Origin: Byssochlamys sp. IMV 00236
Taxonomy: Eukaryota > Ascomycota > Eurotiomycetes > Eurotiales > Thermoascaceae
Length of the DNA: 64,000 nucleotides
Assembly: GCA_001931875.2 (NCBI GenBank)
Contig: MSJH02000663.1
Span: 34,861 to 98,860, forward strand
Direction: 5' to 3'
Shown here: in pieces, positions 50,731 to 62,635 of the stretch
Position numbering within the stretch: position 1 is the first letter of the stretch
Layout: the number at the start of each line of letters is the position of its first letter
Program-made: the position numbers and the translations under genes
The notes under the pieces: model-generated
Databases searched by the model: none
Seen by the model: only the letters and a program-made list of their open reading frames with translations
What the model was told of the DNA's origin: nothing

Positions 50731-53249
50731 GCAGCAGTGGATGAGTACTAGGAGTGCTTTCGCTTAGATGCACTTTCCCTTCTTCCTTTCATCCCCAGCT
50801 GGAACGCCCATATGTTTCTGGCTCTTTTGAAGATTCTTTTTTTCGGCCTTCTTCGGATTCTAGAATTATCTGATCTGATCTGATCAGGCTAAGGCTAGGC
50901 AGGCCTAGTCAGCCCAGCATATTACGTTCTTGTGGTTTATCCCACCCACCCCTTTTTGTTACTATCTCTTTTTCTGAGATTCGATTCAGCACTACGTGCT
51001 TGAATGATGCCTCCAGCTAGAATGGGGAAGAGGCAGAACTCAACGCATGCTTAGTTAGCTAGTGGCCCGACGCCTTCGACATTTCCTTTGTTTTATGTTC
51101 ATGTCACGTATTGCATGATGGACGGTCTGTGCGATTTAGCGAATTGTTTGATTAGCCAATTTTCCTCATTGTCATTCAGCTCTGGGAGGTGTTCTGGCGT
51201 ATTTCTCTGCCTTCTTTTTATACTCATGTCGAATGGATGACATGGACAGACAGAACGGATGAAATGAACTGCTTTTTTTCTACGGGTGGCATGATATGAA
51301 TTGGTAATTTGGACAGGAACTGGTTTTTGTTCTTCATTTATGCGGAAAGGGAAACGGAACAACGGAACGGTTATCGCTTCTTCTTTTTCTCCTTTTCTGG
51401 GGCAGAGTTTCTGAAGTTCTTCTTTTCATCTTCTTTTCTTTTCTCTTCTACCCATGTGGAGCTCTTTTCTTCTGCCTTCTCGTCGACTTCGATGATCGAT
51501 CGACCTCGACCTTCTTTACTTCCGACCTTCGACGCTCATTACTGAGAACATTTCCTTTTTTACGAATCTGATCCAACTTGGACAGTTCAGGTGTTCTCTT
51601 CACCCCCTCCCTGAAATGAAGAGGGAGAAAAAGAAAGGGGGAAAGACACCTCTCCTGTTCATATCACAATCTTTATCTCTCCTTTGTCTTTTCCTTCTTA
51701 TCGATCCTTCCTTCACTTCTCCACATGTTATTTATTCTTTAACCACATATTTACTACTTTTCCCAGATGGTGGATTGTGGATTGATTTTTGATTGATTTT
51801 TTTATGAAACTAGCGAGTGTTCACGATTGGCATGATTGAGATGAGATGAGAGATGATACGAATTGAACTTCTGAAATTTTTTGCTCGATTAGCCAGATCG
51901 GTGGTCTACAAGAATAGACCCTGATATGCGAGCTGGATGACGCCCACAAAAAAAATGAGCCCTTTCGCTTTCCTTCCATTCTTGCGTAGACAGTATAGTA
52001 TCATCCTTCGTAGTACGTAGTATTGTCCACACCCACGTGTTAGTTATCTTTCTCTTCCCCTGTCGAACGCACGTACGTACATACATACATGCATACATTA
52101 GCTGTAGAATTACGCAGTTCTGCTGCCTTCGTTCGAGGGCTTGCGATTCACAGTAAGTACGTTTACATGATGCATATTAATTGCATAGCCAGACTGGTTC
52201 TTGGACGGACTCGTCGGGCAACGAACGGGCGGGGTCTTCTGCATTACAGGTCGTGGGGAGTTAATCGGGTCGTTGCGTCTTATCCTGGCTGTGCCTACTT
52301 TAACTGGGACTGGGCCCGGGGGCGTGGCTTGGGCATGTATGTATTGATACGTACCCGGGAAGAAGGCTATTTCCTATGCAAGCATTGAATGGGGGGTGAG
52401 TGCAGATATGGAGAATTAGTATTAGTACCGCGAACATTATATCTAGATCTAGAAGATGCAGAAATGGTGTACAGGTGTGCAAGAATCAAAGATATCTATT
52501 TGTGAGATTGATTCTAATGTTGTATGACATCTCATGGGATAAGCCAGGCCACAGACAGCTTTTTTTTTTGCTTTTTCCTTTCGCATGGGGATCGCTTAGA
52601 TAGAAGAGATAGATAGTGTATTTGTCAGATAAATTTGTGCTCTGTTATAGACAGTTTAGACTTCAAATTAGGCTGCAAGAATATAGCCCCGGTGATGGTT
52701 TCATAGCTCGTTCGGAGTTAATACTGCGGTCTGTAGGGACTGAGGACCGCACAGCCGCAGAAAGGAACGGAGGGTCGCGTATGTTCGCTCGAATCTAAAA
52801 ATTACGCACGCTGCTCAGAAGCCATCCAAGTGGCTGACGCCCTTCTACCAGATCTCAATCATACGGGCTTAGTGTCATATGAGATTGGGTTGGTGCCATA
52901 CGTTGAAAAGAGCAAAGATGAGGCTTCGTTGGGTCGAGGACTCAGGCACAGGAAGAGATGCCTGGTGCAGACGGCTGGTTAAGCCCATGACGCTCTCAGA
53001 TACATCTTAGCCGTCCATATTCGAGGGCCGCTCATGACGTTCGACGGATAGTGGAGCAGGCGACTCCCCGGGTGCGCCAGAGGTAGCAGGATACCCTGTT
53101 CAGTCATGCGTCTTAGGTCTTGAGGCCGAGCTGAGCTTGACCCAGGAAGCCGTGTATACGGCGATGGTTTAGCCTAAACCGTCGTTCCTTGTGATGGCTC
53201 AGCACGACTGGCGAACCAGATGAGGTGGGGTCCATCACGATCCTATATT
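50731..53249. other. 2.5 kb convergent intergenic region
   Basis: Between the stops of the bZIP gene (+) and nif1 (-). Contains T/C-rich tracts (51365-51490, 51640-51730) and a GTAC/CATA microsatellite at about 52071-52097. No coding region accepted. Confidence 0.5.
52071..52097 (+). repeat. GTAC/CATA microsatellite
   Basis: Short run of GTAC units passing into CATA tetranucleotide units. Simple repeat in a non-coding stretch. Confidence 0.7.
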
Positions 53250-55126
53250 TCACTTCGGATCATATTTTTCCTTCCATATCCTGGCAGTCAAGAAGATCAT
53301 ACGTCAGCCTTATGCTCAAAATAAGAACGTGCGGTTTGCAGGAGGGGGTTGCCGTTGTGCATGGTTGGCCGCGGATAGAAGATTCGCATGGTGGGGGCAG
53401 TAGTCGATGTCGGGGAGAGCACACGAGAGCCTATCGACCGCATGCGCCGCATAACTTCCGAGACGCGCTTTCTGCACAGTCCGGCCGACCACGCTGATGG
53501 ATTTGGGCGACAAACAGAGCAGCATGACTGGAGTGCTCTTCAACACAGAAATCACTTACCAGGAATTGCCCACAGTCTTGCTGCCGTTCTCCTCCGCGAG
53601 TCGGTAGTATTTGGCGGCCATGTACTAAAAAAGGAAGATCACGAATCAGCACGTCACACTCTATGATGCAAGGTACCAAAACACTGAAAGTGATGCTGAG
53701 CTAGGGGAAAGAGCGTTGCTGCCCGATGAGATGAATAATGTGATCTGACAATAGCAGATAGGAGATTCCGGTTGGTAATGCTCATCTCAGGGACGCTGCA
53801 AATGGGACTTCTGAAGACCAGGCATATCCAGCACCGCGGGCTCATTTTGACAAAGCAAGACACGAAATCCCAGGGGGCTAGGGTCAGACTGTACCTTGTC
53901 CTTTTTCCCTCCAACGCCTTCTAGATAGCACCAGGCAGCTTCGTTCATCGCATCGGTATCGCCGAGATTGGCAGCTGTCTCATAGTACTGCCTGGCAGCA
54001 ACAGGATCTTTCGCGACGCCCCAGCCATTGCGGAAGCAGTTGGCCAACTCAAATATGGCCAGAACCAGCTCTCCTTTGGCAGCACCTCCCCTCTTCATGC
54101 CTGCTTCAAGAGCTTGCGCCTCTATTGAGGCCGAATTCGACGCCGCCGCCGAGAGATAGGTCACTGCCTTCGCAGGATCTGGCTCACATCCCCAGCCATG
54201 TCTTCAGATACTCTCATCAGTTTCTATATTTCCCAATGCCTCTTCATCTAGGAAGTTCAGAGAAAATCTTACCGCAAGGCGAGACCATACAACACTTGAC
54301 TCAAGGCATTATTGGCACCATCTGGATCCGCCAGCGTGCCAAACATCTGCGTCGATCTGGCCAAATCTGTGTACCAACGCAGAACTACATCAGTATAGAT
54401 ATTCGGGAAGGCGTTTCGTATATCTGCGCTCACCTCCAGCCTCATGTAGTCGAATTGCTTCTTGTATGTTGACCTATATCTTCAGTTAGGAACCCACTGT
54501 GTCTCCCAGTATGCAAATAGCAATGGTTCTCGTAAACTTACATCTCCTTCCGGATCGTTGATCCTGGCAGAACTAGAACTTCTCGGTCGTCCACTGCCCG
54601 TGGATCCCTGATCTCCAAGGAAACTGGAGGAACGACTTGACGGACTCAGAGGACTCAGAGTCGGGTTTCCTTGCACCAGTATCGTCGCTCGCTTTTCCCA
54701 CTGCGCCTCTCTATCCTGCTTGTCACCAACACTGGTATCGATCTGCGGAAGGTCCGCAGGAACATTGATCGATGTGGAGCTCGTACTCCGGGATCTTCTT
54801 CCATCGAGATGCAGCAGGGAAGACAGTCGTCTTTCGCCTTTGGTCCTTGTAGGGGAAGCGCTAGGCGAGAGCGACGAGGACCTATTAGAGGGTCGATGAA
54901 AGATCGACAAGCGTTTCTGCGATGAGCCGTGTTTGTCTTCTCCAGAAGAATGATGGCGGTTTCTGTCGTCCTCGTCGAATGCCGGCGGTTGGATCACTTC
55001 TTGGTTGTTGGTATCGGTGCGATAGAACCGGAATTCTGGCGGAGCGCTTGGAGAAACAGGAGTCGCTGGGACGCCATTGCTGTCATTGATCTTATCTTTC
55101 TTATGGAGGACATCTCTCAACGGCAT
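53250..55126 (-). CDS. nif1: Sel1-repeat protein, Nif1-type cell-cycle regulator
   Basis: Six exons: 54542..55126, 54434..54473, 54273..54366, 53895..54201, 53560..53624, 53250..53280, giving 373 aa. The N-terminus MPLRDVLHKKDKINDSNG with EFRFYRTDTNNQEVIQPP is the typical start of fungal Nif1-like proteins. A Ser/Arg-rich stretch follows, then Sel1-type TPR-like repeats: VNIQEAIRLHEAG, ARSTQMFGTLADP with ALSQVLYGLALRHGWG, AVTYLSAAASNS with ELANCFRNGWGVAKDP, and QYYETAANLGDTDAMNEA with YLEGVGGKKD, then KYYRLAEENGSK. It ends NSWIWKEKYDPK, with the final 10 codons in a 31-nt exon. S. pombe Nif1 interacts with the Nim1 kinase and delays mitosis; transfer of that role to this protein is by family only. 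The frame also extends upstream of the chosen ATG from a GTG (55156). Confidence 0.88.
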
Positions 55127-56159
55127 GGCGGCCGGCGATCGTGGGGTGTGGGCCACAGGGACAATGCACGATTCCGCTCCGAGAAGATCTGTAAGGGGGT
55201 TGCGGGAGTGACAGTACGGTGTTCTGTTGAAGTGGAACAGATGTCAGTAAGACCTATGTGTGCTTTGGAGTAAGAGTAGGTTTATTTATTGCGATTCAGA
55301 TCCAGCCTTGTTGTGGCTGTGTCGGTCGCAAAAAACGAAGCCTTGAACTCTGCTGAGTTCAGTTGTGTAGAGCAACAACAGGGTTGCTGGTTGGTGGTGG
55401 CAGGTGGTTCAGGCGTCTTGGCCGCAAGTCTGGCTCCGGACGTCCAAGTAATAACCTCGGGATCCAGTGCGATCTATGCGTTACAATAATTCCAAGGTTT
55501 GGAGCAGCAAATATCGTGATACGGCCAAGAGGATCATCTTGGAGAGTTCAGTTGAAAATACATACATTCGAGTTTCGACAATCACTCCGCAAATAACCAA
55601 ACTGCAGAGGACCGGTGTCGACATTAATACCAACATTTATGGCTACGTTCAGACCATTATTGGATTTTCCCTTTGTACTACAACATGGACTTCTACATGG
55701 AATCAACCCACCTGTGCACCATTTATCTGATAATTGAAACTGGCCTGTGAGATATTTCCGGCCAGATGAATTGCAGACTTCGGTATCGGACGGCGTATGT
55801 CGCTGATACATGCTGAAACGCACTTGGTAACCATGCAGCATGGATGGCTACGATCGATTCCTTATAGCCAAATCTGCGGTGCTGGGATAAGCTTTTTGAG
55901 GTATATGGACATTTGAAACACTCAGGAGCCGAAGATTATTGTAGCCATAAGATAGTTGCTTTGCATCTGACAACGGTACCTGCGCATGATTACCCTTCGA
56001 AGGCAGAACGGACAATCGAGTGACTCGTCAACATATCACAATCAATTACGAAGCACGTGGGAAGTGAAATGGTATTGAAGTTCTAGATTGTATCACGAAG
56101 TAAACAGCTTCTCGGTTTTGTACACGATCGCAAGGAAAAGCTAGTCATGTCGGCTGCAT
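55127..56159. other. 1 kb intergenic region, nif1 promoter
   Basis: Upstream of nif1 and 3' flank of atp4. Several 60-100-codon frames without motifs. Nothing recognised. Confidence 0.5.
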
Positions 56160-57071
56160 TTACTGAGCCTTGGAGGAAACAATTCCTATACGACTTCGTT
56201 AGCACTGATTAGTTGGATTTTCAATGCCGTTTTACTTACTCTCAACATCAGCAACGCTCTGCTGGAGAATCTGTTGGAGAACCTTGGGGTTCTCGAGCTC
56301 CTTCTGGATCTTGCCGATAATGGACTCGGCAAGCTCGCGCTGCTGGCGCTGTCTCACCTGTCCCTCGTAGCGAACCCACGACTCAAGGACCTGCTTGGCC
56401 TCGGCAGCAAGGGCAGTACGCTGCTCAAGCTCATAAGCCTCAGCCTCAAGGCGGGCGGTTTCCTGATCACCCAAAGAGTCAGCACCATATCCTAGCTATA
56501 GACCTGACAAGGTAGCATACCTTGGAAACCGCAAAGAGCTGCTTGGTGATCTCAACAACTCCGCTCAGCTGCTGGACGTTGTCGATGCGCTGCTGGACTG
56601 CGTTGGTGTGGTCGGCACGGGCAGCGTTCAGAATGTCCTTCTGCTTCTGGATCTGGCCCTGAGCCCACTCCTTGTACGCGGGACCACCATACTTGGCGAC
56701 ACCAGTGAAGACACTGAGCAGACAGAAGGCAGCAACAGTCTCTTCGTTAAGGACGTAGAGCTCGTTGCTGATCGCGGCAATGGAGAGACCGGCAGCGGCA
56801 GAAAGGATGGCAGTCTTGGAAACAAGGGAGTTGCCAGGAAGAGCATTGAGGATCGACTCGGCCTTCTTCTTGGGGTCCTCGCTGGGGACGTTGGAGGCCG
56901 AACGGGACGCCGTGAAGTTGGCAGTGACGGCAGGGACGTTACGGGCGACAACAGCCGGTCGGAGCCGGGCAGCACCTGGATCGAGTCAGTGACCTAGGTG
57001 AGGATATCAATTGAGCCCTAGTGAGGCTGGTGAGACATACCAATGGCGCTCTTAGCAAGACGCGAAGCCAT
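56160..57071 (-). CDS. atp4: Mitochondrial ATP synthase subunit 4 (F0 subunit b)
   Basis: Peripheral stalk subunit linking F1 and F0 in the inner membrane. Four exons: 57041..57071, 56521..56975, 56240..56462, 56160..56185, giving 244 aa, the same length as yeast Atp4. The start is a mitochondrial presequence (MASRLAKSAIGAARLRPAVV). Next is SEDPKKKAESILNALPGN, then the hydrophobic hairpin region (TAILSAAAGLSIAAIS and EETVAAFCLLSVFTG). The long helical stalk follows (KEWAQGQIQKQKDILNAARA, SVVEITKQLF-type GVVEITKQLFAVSK, ETARLEAEAYELEQ). It ends VADVERIVSSKAQ, with the last 8 codons in a 26-nt exon. Divergent from noc4, with only about 260 nt between the two ATGs. Confidence 0.97.
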
Positions 57072-57331
57072 TGTAGCGACAGTGATGTGTTGCGACTTGA
57101 TGGATGAACGGAACTGATGAGAACGAGGTCGGATGGGGGTTTCGGTGGTGCTGAAGACCCTAAACCGAATGTGGAATAGACCCGTGACGCGGAAAATCAG
57201 CATAGCCGAGAGATCTCCAAAAATTCTAAGATAACCCTATCGCAGAAGGACGAGCGACCAAAAATTGTGGCCGCGGTTTCGGACGTCCAAAATCTCAGAA
57301 CATACCGGAATTGATATCGTTGGAACCCATC
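57072..57331. promoter_or_regulatory. Compact bidirectional promoter between atp4 and noc4
   Basis: The ATGs of atp4 (-) and noc4 (+) are 260 nt apart with no other gene between. The stretch must carry both promoters and both leaders. No specific factor sites are claimed. Confidence 0.6.
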
Positions 57332-59102
57332 ATGCCTGGCCTCGCAGACAGAGCGTCCGGCTCCAAGAAACGGAAGAAGGGCGCCAGAGAGAAGGAAGTC
57401 GCCGTGCCATCCTCCAAACGCCGAGCTGTTGCAGAAGATGACGGCGAAGACGTTATGGAAAAGCTTCAAGAGCTCGAAGAGCAGATTGCGGAATCTCGAA
57501 AATACTACAACAACATCGCCACCCTGATATCCATGCTAAACGTGGGCGACTCCGCCGAAGAACCCGATCTAGCAGTCGCCGTATCGCTCTGTAGAGTCTT
57601 TTGCAGATTGATCGCGGGTGGAAACCTTACAGAGGTTCCACGAGCTGCCGAGCCAGAGAAGATAATTGTGGCATGGTTGAAGGAACGATGTCACGAATAT
57701 CAGAAAGCGTTGTCGGTCATTCTACGCCGGGCTGATCCCTCCGCACAGGTTCGCAATGACACTTCTGCGCTTTCAAGGCTGTACTTACTGATGACTCTTA
57801 GATCACTGCTCTCACATTAAGTATGCGACTGATAAATGAGCGCGCGACGCATATTTCGGGGACGGAAACGCAGGTCTGGACCAGTGGTTTCTTCAAGGAT
57901 GTCTTCCAATCTATTGTCGAAGCTCGCGACGGGCAAGTGCTACAATCGGAATTTGTCGAAAAGTTCCTCACCCAGTATGAGGATGTGAGATACTACGCGT
58001 TTCTTCAAATATCGTACGTTATTTCTTCCTGGTCCTATTATCTCCGTATTGCCCACTAACAGACTATAGCGAGTACGCTGAGACGAAGCGGAGCCCTGAA
58101 GTTCTTGAATTGTTAATATCCATGCTCTCAGCATACGACACTCCGCCCCAACCAGAGCACGAGTTCGAAGACTTCTACTGCAAGTCATTAAAGAAAATCA
58201 AGAACCTTGTATCTGTCAACTCCCACAAAAAGCGGGCGCAGGAAGCATGGCTAGCGGTGCTACGGAATAACATATCAGAGTCTCAGCGGAAAGGCCTTCT
58301 CCGGATTATGTCGCATACGATTGCGCCATGGTTCAACAGGCCTGAACTATTGATGGACTTCCTCACTGATTCCTACAACGTCGGCGGCTCAATGTCTCTA
58401 CTCGCCCTGTCCGGTCTCTTCTACCTCATCCAAGAGAAGAATCTCGACTATCCTCAATTCTACCAGAAGCTCTACTCTCTTCTTGACGCCGATGTCCTAC
58501 ACTCAAAACACAGATCACGATTTTTCCGCCTGATGAATACCTTCCTCTCTTCCACCCACTTGCCAGCCACGCTTATTGCTAGTTTCATCAAGCGACTTTC
58601 TCGACTTGCACTCAATGCGCCTCCCACAGCCATTGTCGCAATTGTTCCCTGGATATACAATCTCCTGAAAAACCACCCGACTTGCACGTTCATGCTACAC
58701 CGTACCATTCGTGACGAGGAATGGAAAGCTGAACTGGAAGCTGAAGGGATGGAAGATCCGTTTGATCCAGATGAATTAGATCCAACTCTCACCAACGCTC
58801 TCGACAGCAGTCTCTGGGAGATTGAAACCCTTCAATCCCATTATCACCCCAACGTAGCCGCCTTGGCACGTATCATATCTGAACAATTCACCAAACAAGC
58901 CTACAATCTCGAGGACTTCCTCGACTACACTTATCAAGGCATGTTATTGGCTGAACTGGGAACCGAGGAGAAGATGAAAAAGACACCCGTCGTCGAGTAC
59001 CAAATCCCAAAGCGAATTTTCACAGACCGTTTACTGGCGGAAGATGGTGGTCAAGACACTGCTCCTGGCAGGATGCTCAGAGAACTATGGGCCTTCTCAT
59101 AG
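57332..59102 (+). CDS. noc4: Nucleolar complex protein 4 (Noc4), 40S ribosome biogenesis
   Basis: Nucleolar factor that with Nop14 matures and exports the small ribosomal subunit. Three exons: 57332..57748, 57802..58013, 58070..59102, giving 553 aa. The N-terminus has a basic nuclear/nucleolar signal (SKKRKKGAREK), then helical-repeat sequence. The C-terminal CBF/Mak21 domain includes LLALSGLFYLIQEKNLDYP, FYQKLYSLLDADVLHSKHR, FFRLMNTFLSSTHLPATL, NAPPTAIVAIVPWIYNLL and LWEIETLQSHYHPNVAALA, all Noc4 hallmarks. Donor 1 (GTTCGC) is weak, but joining CAG to ITALTLSMRL restores the family sequence. ATG 57332 begins MPGLADRASGS; an in-frame TTG at 57311 is not used. Complete. Confidence 0.96.
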
Positions 59103-59500
59103 TTCTTTTATTCATCTTAGTTTCTTACTAGTGCATAGAATTTCATGCATATATAATCTTTATCTGCTACCTAGAGACCTAGCGTCGTTGTCAAACGAGT
59201 GTATTATCCTTTGGAATTACTAATGAGTGTAACTATTTCTTTCCACCTTTCTGCATATCACCAGTTGAATCGTGAAGAGCGTATGGGGCAACAGCTGATG
59301 GTTCATCCAACTCATGCCACCATAGTTCAACGTAGCCTGTCTGCACTATCATTCTGGCCTCGCAACTGAACACGCATTCCCGCCATTTCCCTTGCTGAGT
59401 AGAGAACCTCACAGCCCAAAGACACAAGCATCCTCTACCCAATCACGCACATCACAGTTCTGGCCCATAACGCAAGCCCTTGTTGCTCGTCGTCAGCGCA
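59103..59500. other. Convergent intergenic region
   Basis: 398 nt between the stops of noc4 (+) and the repeat protein (-). Nothing recognised. Confidence 0.5.
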
Positions 59501-60599
59501 TCAGGCCGAAGGGGGACAGCCGCTAGGGCTGCACGGAGGACAACCGAACTTATCACAGTTAGGAGGGATATAAAACTCTGGGTTTTCAGAACTATCCTCA
59601 CCGCGTGCGTTAATTTCTTCAGTGTCAGAAGAAGCTCCGTCCTCGCTCAAAGCTGACTTCGTTTCCGGCGGGTAGCCAATTCCCGGTGGAGGGGAAGGCG
59701 GCCATTTGAGATGAGAGTCGGTTTGTGGGTAATTTGTAGATGCTTCCTCGTCGTCGTCAATAGTATCTAAGGAACGAGCCGAAGGTGGATGATGGCCATG
59801 AGGAGGCCATTGAGGTGGTGGAGGACCATGAGGAGGCCAGTGAGGAGGGGGTGGTGGTGGTGGGTAATTCGTAGATACTTCCTCGTCGTCGTCCCTGGTA
59901 TCTAAGGAACGAGAGGAAGGTGGATGAGAGCCGTGAGGGGGCCATTGAGGTGGTGGAGGACCATGAGGAGGCCAGTGATTAGGGGGTGGTGGTGGTGGGT
60001 AATTCGTAGAGACTTCCTCGTCGTCGTCCCTAGTCTCTAATGAACGAGAGGAGGGTGGTGGATGGCCATGCGGAGGCCACTGATGTGGTGGAGGACCATG
60101 AGGAGGCCACTGAGGTGGTGAAGGAGGCGGCCAGTGAGGAGGTGGCGGTGGGTAATTCGTAGAGACTTCCTCGTCTTCTGAACGAGCAGCTAGAGAAGGA
60201 GGGTGAGGGTGATGGTGATGGCGATGGTGGTGCTCATCTGCCATCGGGATATCAAGTTTGGGTTTTGGACCATCTTCGTTTAATCCTAGATCTCTGTTAG
60301 CATTTCACTCCGCTTAAAGGAGGCCACGGTAATCCGAATGATAACCAGCTACTGGGAAACGAACCTGAGCCTTCTGAATCGTCTTCCCGAACCTTCAAGG
60401 TTGGAGGATATGGAGGATGACTGTGTTGATGGTCAGTTGGAGGCCGTGGGTGGTGTCTATGAGACTCTGAATCCACGTCCAAAGCACCACGAGCTTCCAG
60501 TCCGTTCACGATTGGGGCGGGAGCAGCATTGGACTGAACAATCAGGCCAAGAAGCAATCCCAGCAGACTTAAAAAGCTAGGTCTGTTGAAGCGTGCCAT
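59501..60599 (-). CDS. Secreted His/Pro-rich tandem-repeat preproprotein with Kex2-like spacers
   Basis: Two exons, 60365..60599 and 59501..60285 (79-nt intron, GTTCGT / TCTAG), give 339 aa. A signal peptide (residues 1-25, LLGLLLGLIVQSNA) and a short pro-segment ending LEAR at residue 37 open the chain. A His-rich stretch follows, then three full Pro/Trp/His repeats and a fourth that breaks off. Each opens with SL(A/E/D)xR (SLAAR near 113, SLETR near 164, SLDTR near 209; SLDTI near 254 has lost Arg), then a DDDEEVSTNY-type block, then PPPPP-HW-PPHG-type sequence. The two best copies are exactly 45 residues apart. The C-terminus has a Cys/Pro cluster (CDKFGCPPCSPSGCPP). SLxxR resembles the SLDKR Kex2 site of yeast alpha-factor. 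A Kex2-processed repeat peptide or a Pro-rich wall protein are the main options. No tailoring enzymes lie beside it. Confidence 0.8.
59720..60200 (-). repeat. 135-nt tandem repeat array
   Basis: The block CTTCCTCG (plus strand) recurs at 59743, 59878 and 60013 (135 nt apart) and at 60166 (153 nt). It encodes the Glu/Asp-rich head of each protein repeat. The two inner copies are nearly identical in DNA, so the array is recent or kept homogeneous. Confidence 0.85.
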
Positions 60600-61496
60600 T
60601 TTGGCACTGGAGCAGAATGTATGTCTTTATATCGCTGTATACCTGTCTTTGCAGAATAAGAAGAGTGTCGGGTTCTGTCTGCAGGACGTCAGGGTCGATC
60701 TCTCAAATATATAGATCCACTGATAGCTATAGAGGAGGGGCAAAACTCTGTGCATTGGGATATGGCCTTACGCCATCGCTTACAAGCTCAAGCAGACGGT
60801 TCAACAAGCGGAGGCATGCAGTTGCATGCTCTCAAGGGACAAGGTCCCCAACGTCGAGGTTGACAGTTGTAATACGTTCCGACATCGAAGTACAACGCCT
60901 TGTTCCAATGATCTTTCGACAAGGGCCAATGTGCATCCTTCATTGCGGTGTTGGTGGTCTAGACTGTGCTGTATAAGCTTTTTCCTTTGTGGGCTGATGA
61001 ACTCGGTGTTACACCCTGTTTGTCTTTGTCAACGGGATCTTTGAGGATACGAAGTACTTTACACGGATGATCAAAGACAATTACGTGAAAGTTCCACAAA
61101 ATGCCCATTCCTTTGTGTCTGGAGAAGTTTTTCTGCGACGATCCAGTGAGTAATCGGTATTTCTGCAGAGGAATGCGTCACATATCATTTTCACTTGTTT
61201 TGGGTGTACAACAGATTTCCAGAACTACTGTACAATCACTATTTTCGCCTGGTTCCAAATGTCGTGTTCAGCCTGGCCTATTGAGAGCGACAGCTGTAGA
61301 GACGACAACAATGTAGCATATAGAAGGAGACATGATAAACATAATCATCTTGTTGCTTGAAAACTGTGCGGTTCTATCTAATCCGTGCCTATAAAACGAG
61401 TGCCTACCGCCTGAAACTCCATCTATAGACAACATATAAACACAGAGAGATAAACTCAAAGAAAAATATACAATCACACTGAGCCCTAAGCTTCCT
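60600..61496. other. 0.9 kb intergenic region
   Basis: Promoter of the repeat preproprotein and 3' flank of the next minus-strand gene. Short frames only; nothing recognised. Confidence 0.5.
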
Positions 61497-62635
61497 TCAA
61501 CCAAAGCTACCCTCCTGCATTAAGGCTCCCCGTCTGATGGTCTCATTGTCATCATTAATCCAATTTTGAAAATGCTCAAGTGGTAGTTCTCCCTCTCGGC
61601 CTGCTGTTACCCGTTGGATGGCGCCAATGAACTCCCGGCCAAACCCAGGCCGGTACGCAAGTTCAGGATCTCCCTGGACGAACCCTTCAGCATCCAGCGG
61701 TTCATCCCGTGGCTGTCTGTCCCGTTTTTCTGCATCGGGATCTCCTGGGTGATAGTCGCAGAAAGGGTCGAGGGCAAATATACCGCGTTTCAGATCATCG
61801 AATAATTCATCGGATACATCGACCGGGATTTGTTCGATGCTATCCCTCAGCTTGTCCAGTAAAGCTTGAGCACTCCGACGACGTCGTCTGCGATGCAATG
61901 CCACATCTGTCTCCATCCGTTCCAACAGTCTCAGAACTTCCTTTTCAGACCCCGCTGCGGCGACGCCCTTCTCCACTTCCCACGTAAGATGATTAAGTTC
62001 TTTTGAGGTTTTCTGAAAGATGGTATCAACCTTTGCGCGCACAATAGACACTCTAGATGTGAGAGAGCGCGCAAGAGGGCGTTCATAGAGGCGTTCCCAG
62101 AAATCCACCCAGTAGGCAAACCCAATGCGGGATTTGCTCATCCGCGTCAATTCGAGGCATGCGATAACGTTGCGACATGCTGACAGTGTCTGGAAAGCAT
62201 CGCTGCGAGCCTGTAATAGGGGAATAGAAGCATAATATCGAGGAGGGCCCCTTCTCGACTCTGCACAAGTGAAAGGGACACTGGATGTTCCCTTCTTCTT
62301 CTTCTGTGGATGGTATTGCCGAAATTTGGCGCTTGCCAGGTCATGGCTTTGCTGGGGTATCAATCTGTCATTTTCCGGTCCTGACAAAGTCGCCCGCCTT
62401 CTAGAACGGATACTTGGGTGGTTCTGCATCCGAAGACGATTATTCTGTGGTGTATCAAGTCTCAAGGACGAATGGTGCGCGTCTCCCGCACCTGAAAGGA
62501 GGAGAATTGAAAGAGGAAATATAAATATCAGCGTCAAGAGGGCGACAGGATAGAATAAGATATACAGGGAGATAGTAATGAGTCCGTAACGAGCGTGATT
62601 TCAAGTGATGAGTTAAGGAAGATCAGGTCGGTCAT
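61497..62635 (-). CDS. Protein of unknown function, Arg-rich and helical
   Basis: The long frame 61497..62600 has no ATG before 62429. A better model uses two exons, 62566..62635 and 61497..62491, with a 74-nt intron (GTATAT donor, pyrimidine tract, CTTTCAG acceptor), giving 354 aa from MTDLIFLNSSLEI. The apparent hydrophobic N-terminus in the unspliced frame is then just the intron pyrimidine tract. The body is basic at the N-side (SRRRATLS, PQKKKKG), then helical and charged: ACRNVIACLELTRMSKSR, GFAYWVDFWERLYERPLA, ELNHLTWEVEKG, HRRRRRRSAQALLDKLRD. An acidic tail ends RGALMQEGSFG. No family recognised. If the intron model is wrong, ATG 62429 would start a 310-aa protein. Confidence 0.55.

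Noticed and set aside
62492..62600. Hydrophobic N-terminal segment in the unspliced frame of the last gene
   Set aside because: The frame has no ATG there, and the hydrophobic residues come from the pyrimidine tract of a 74-nt intron with a CTTTCAG acceptor.
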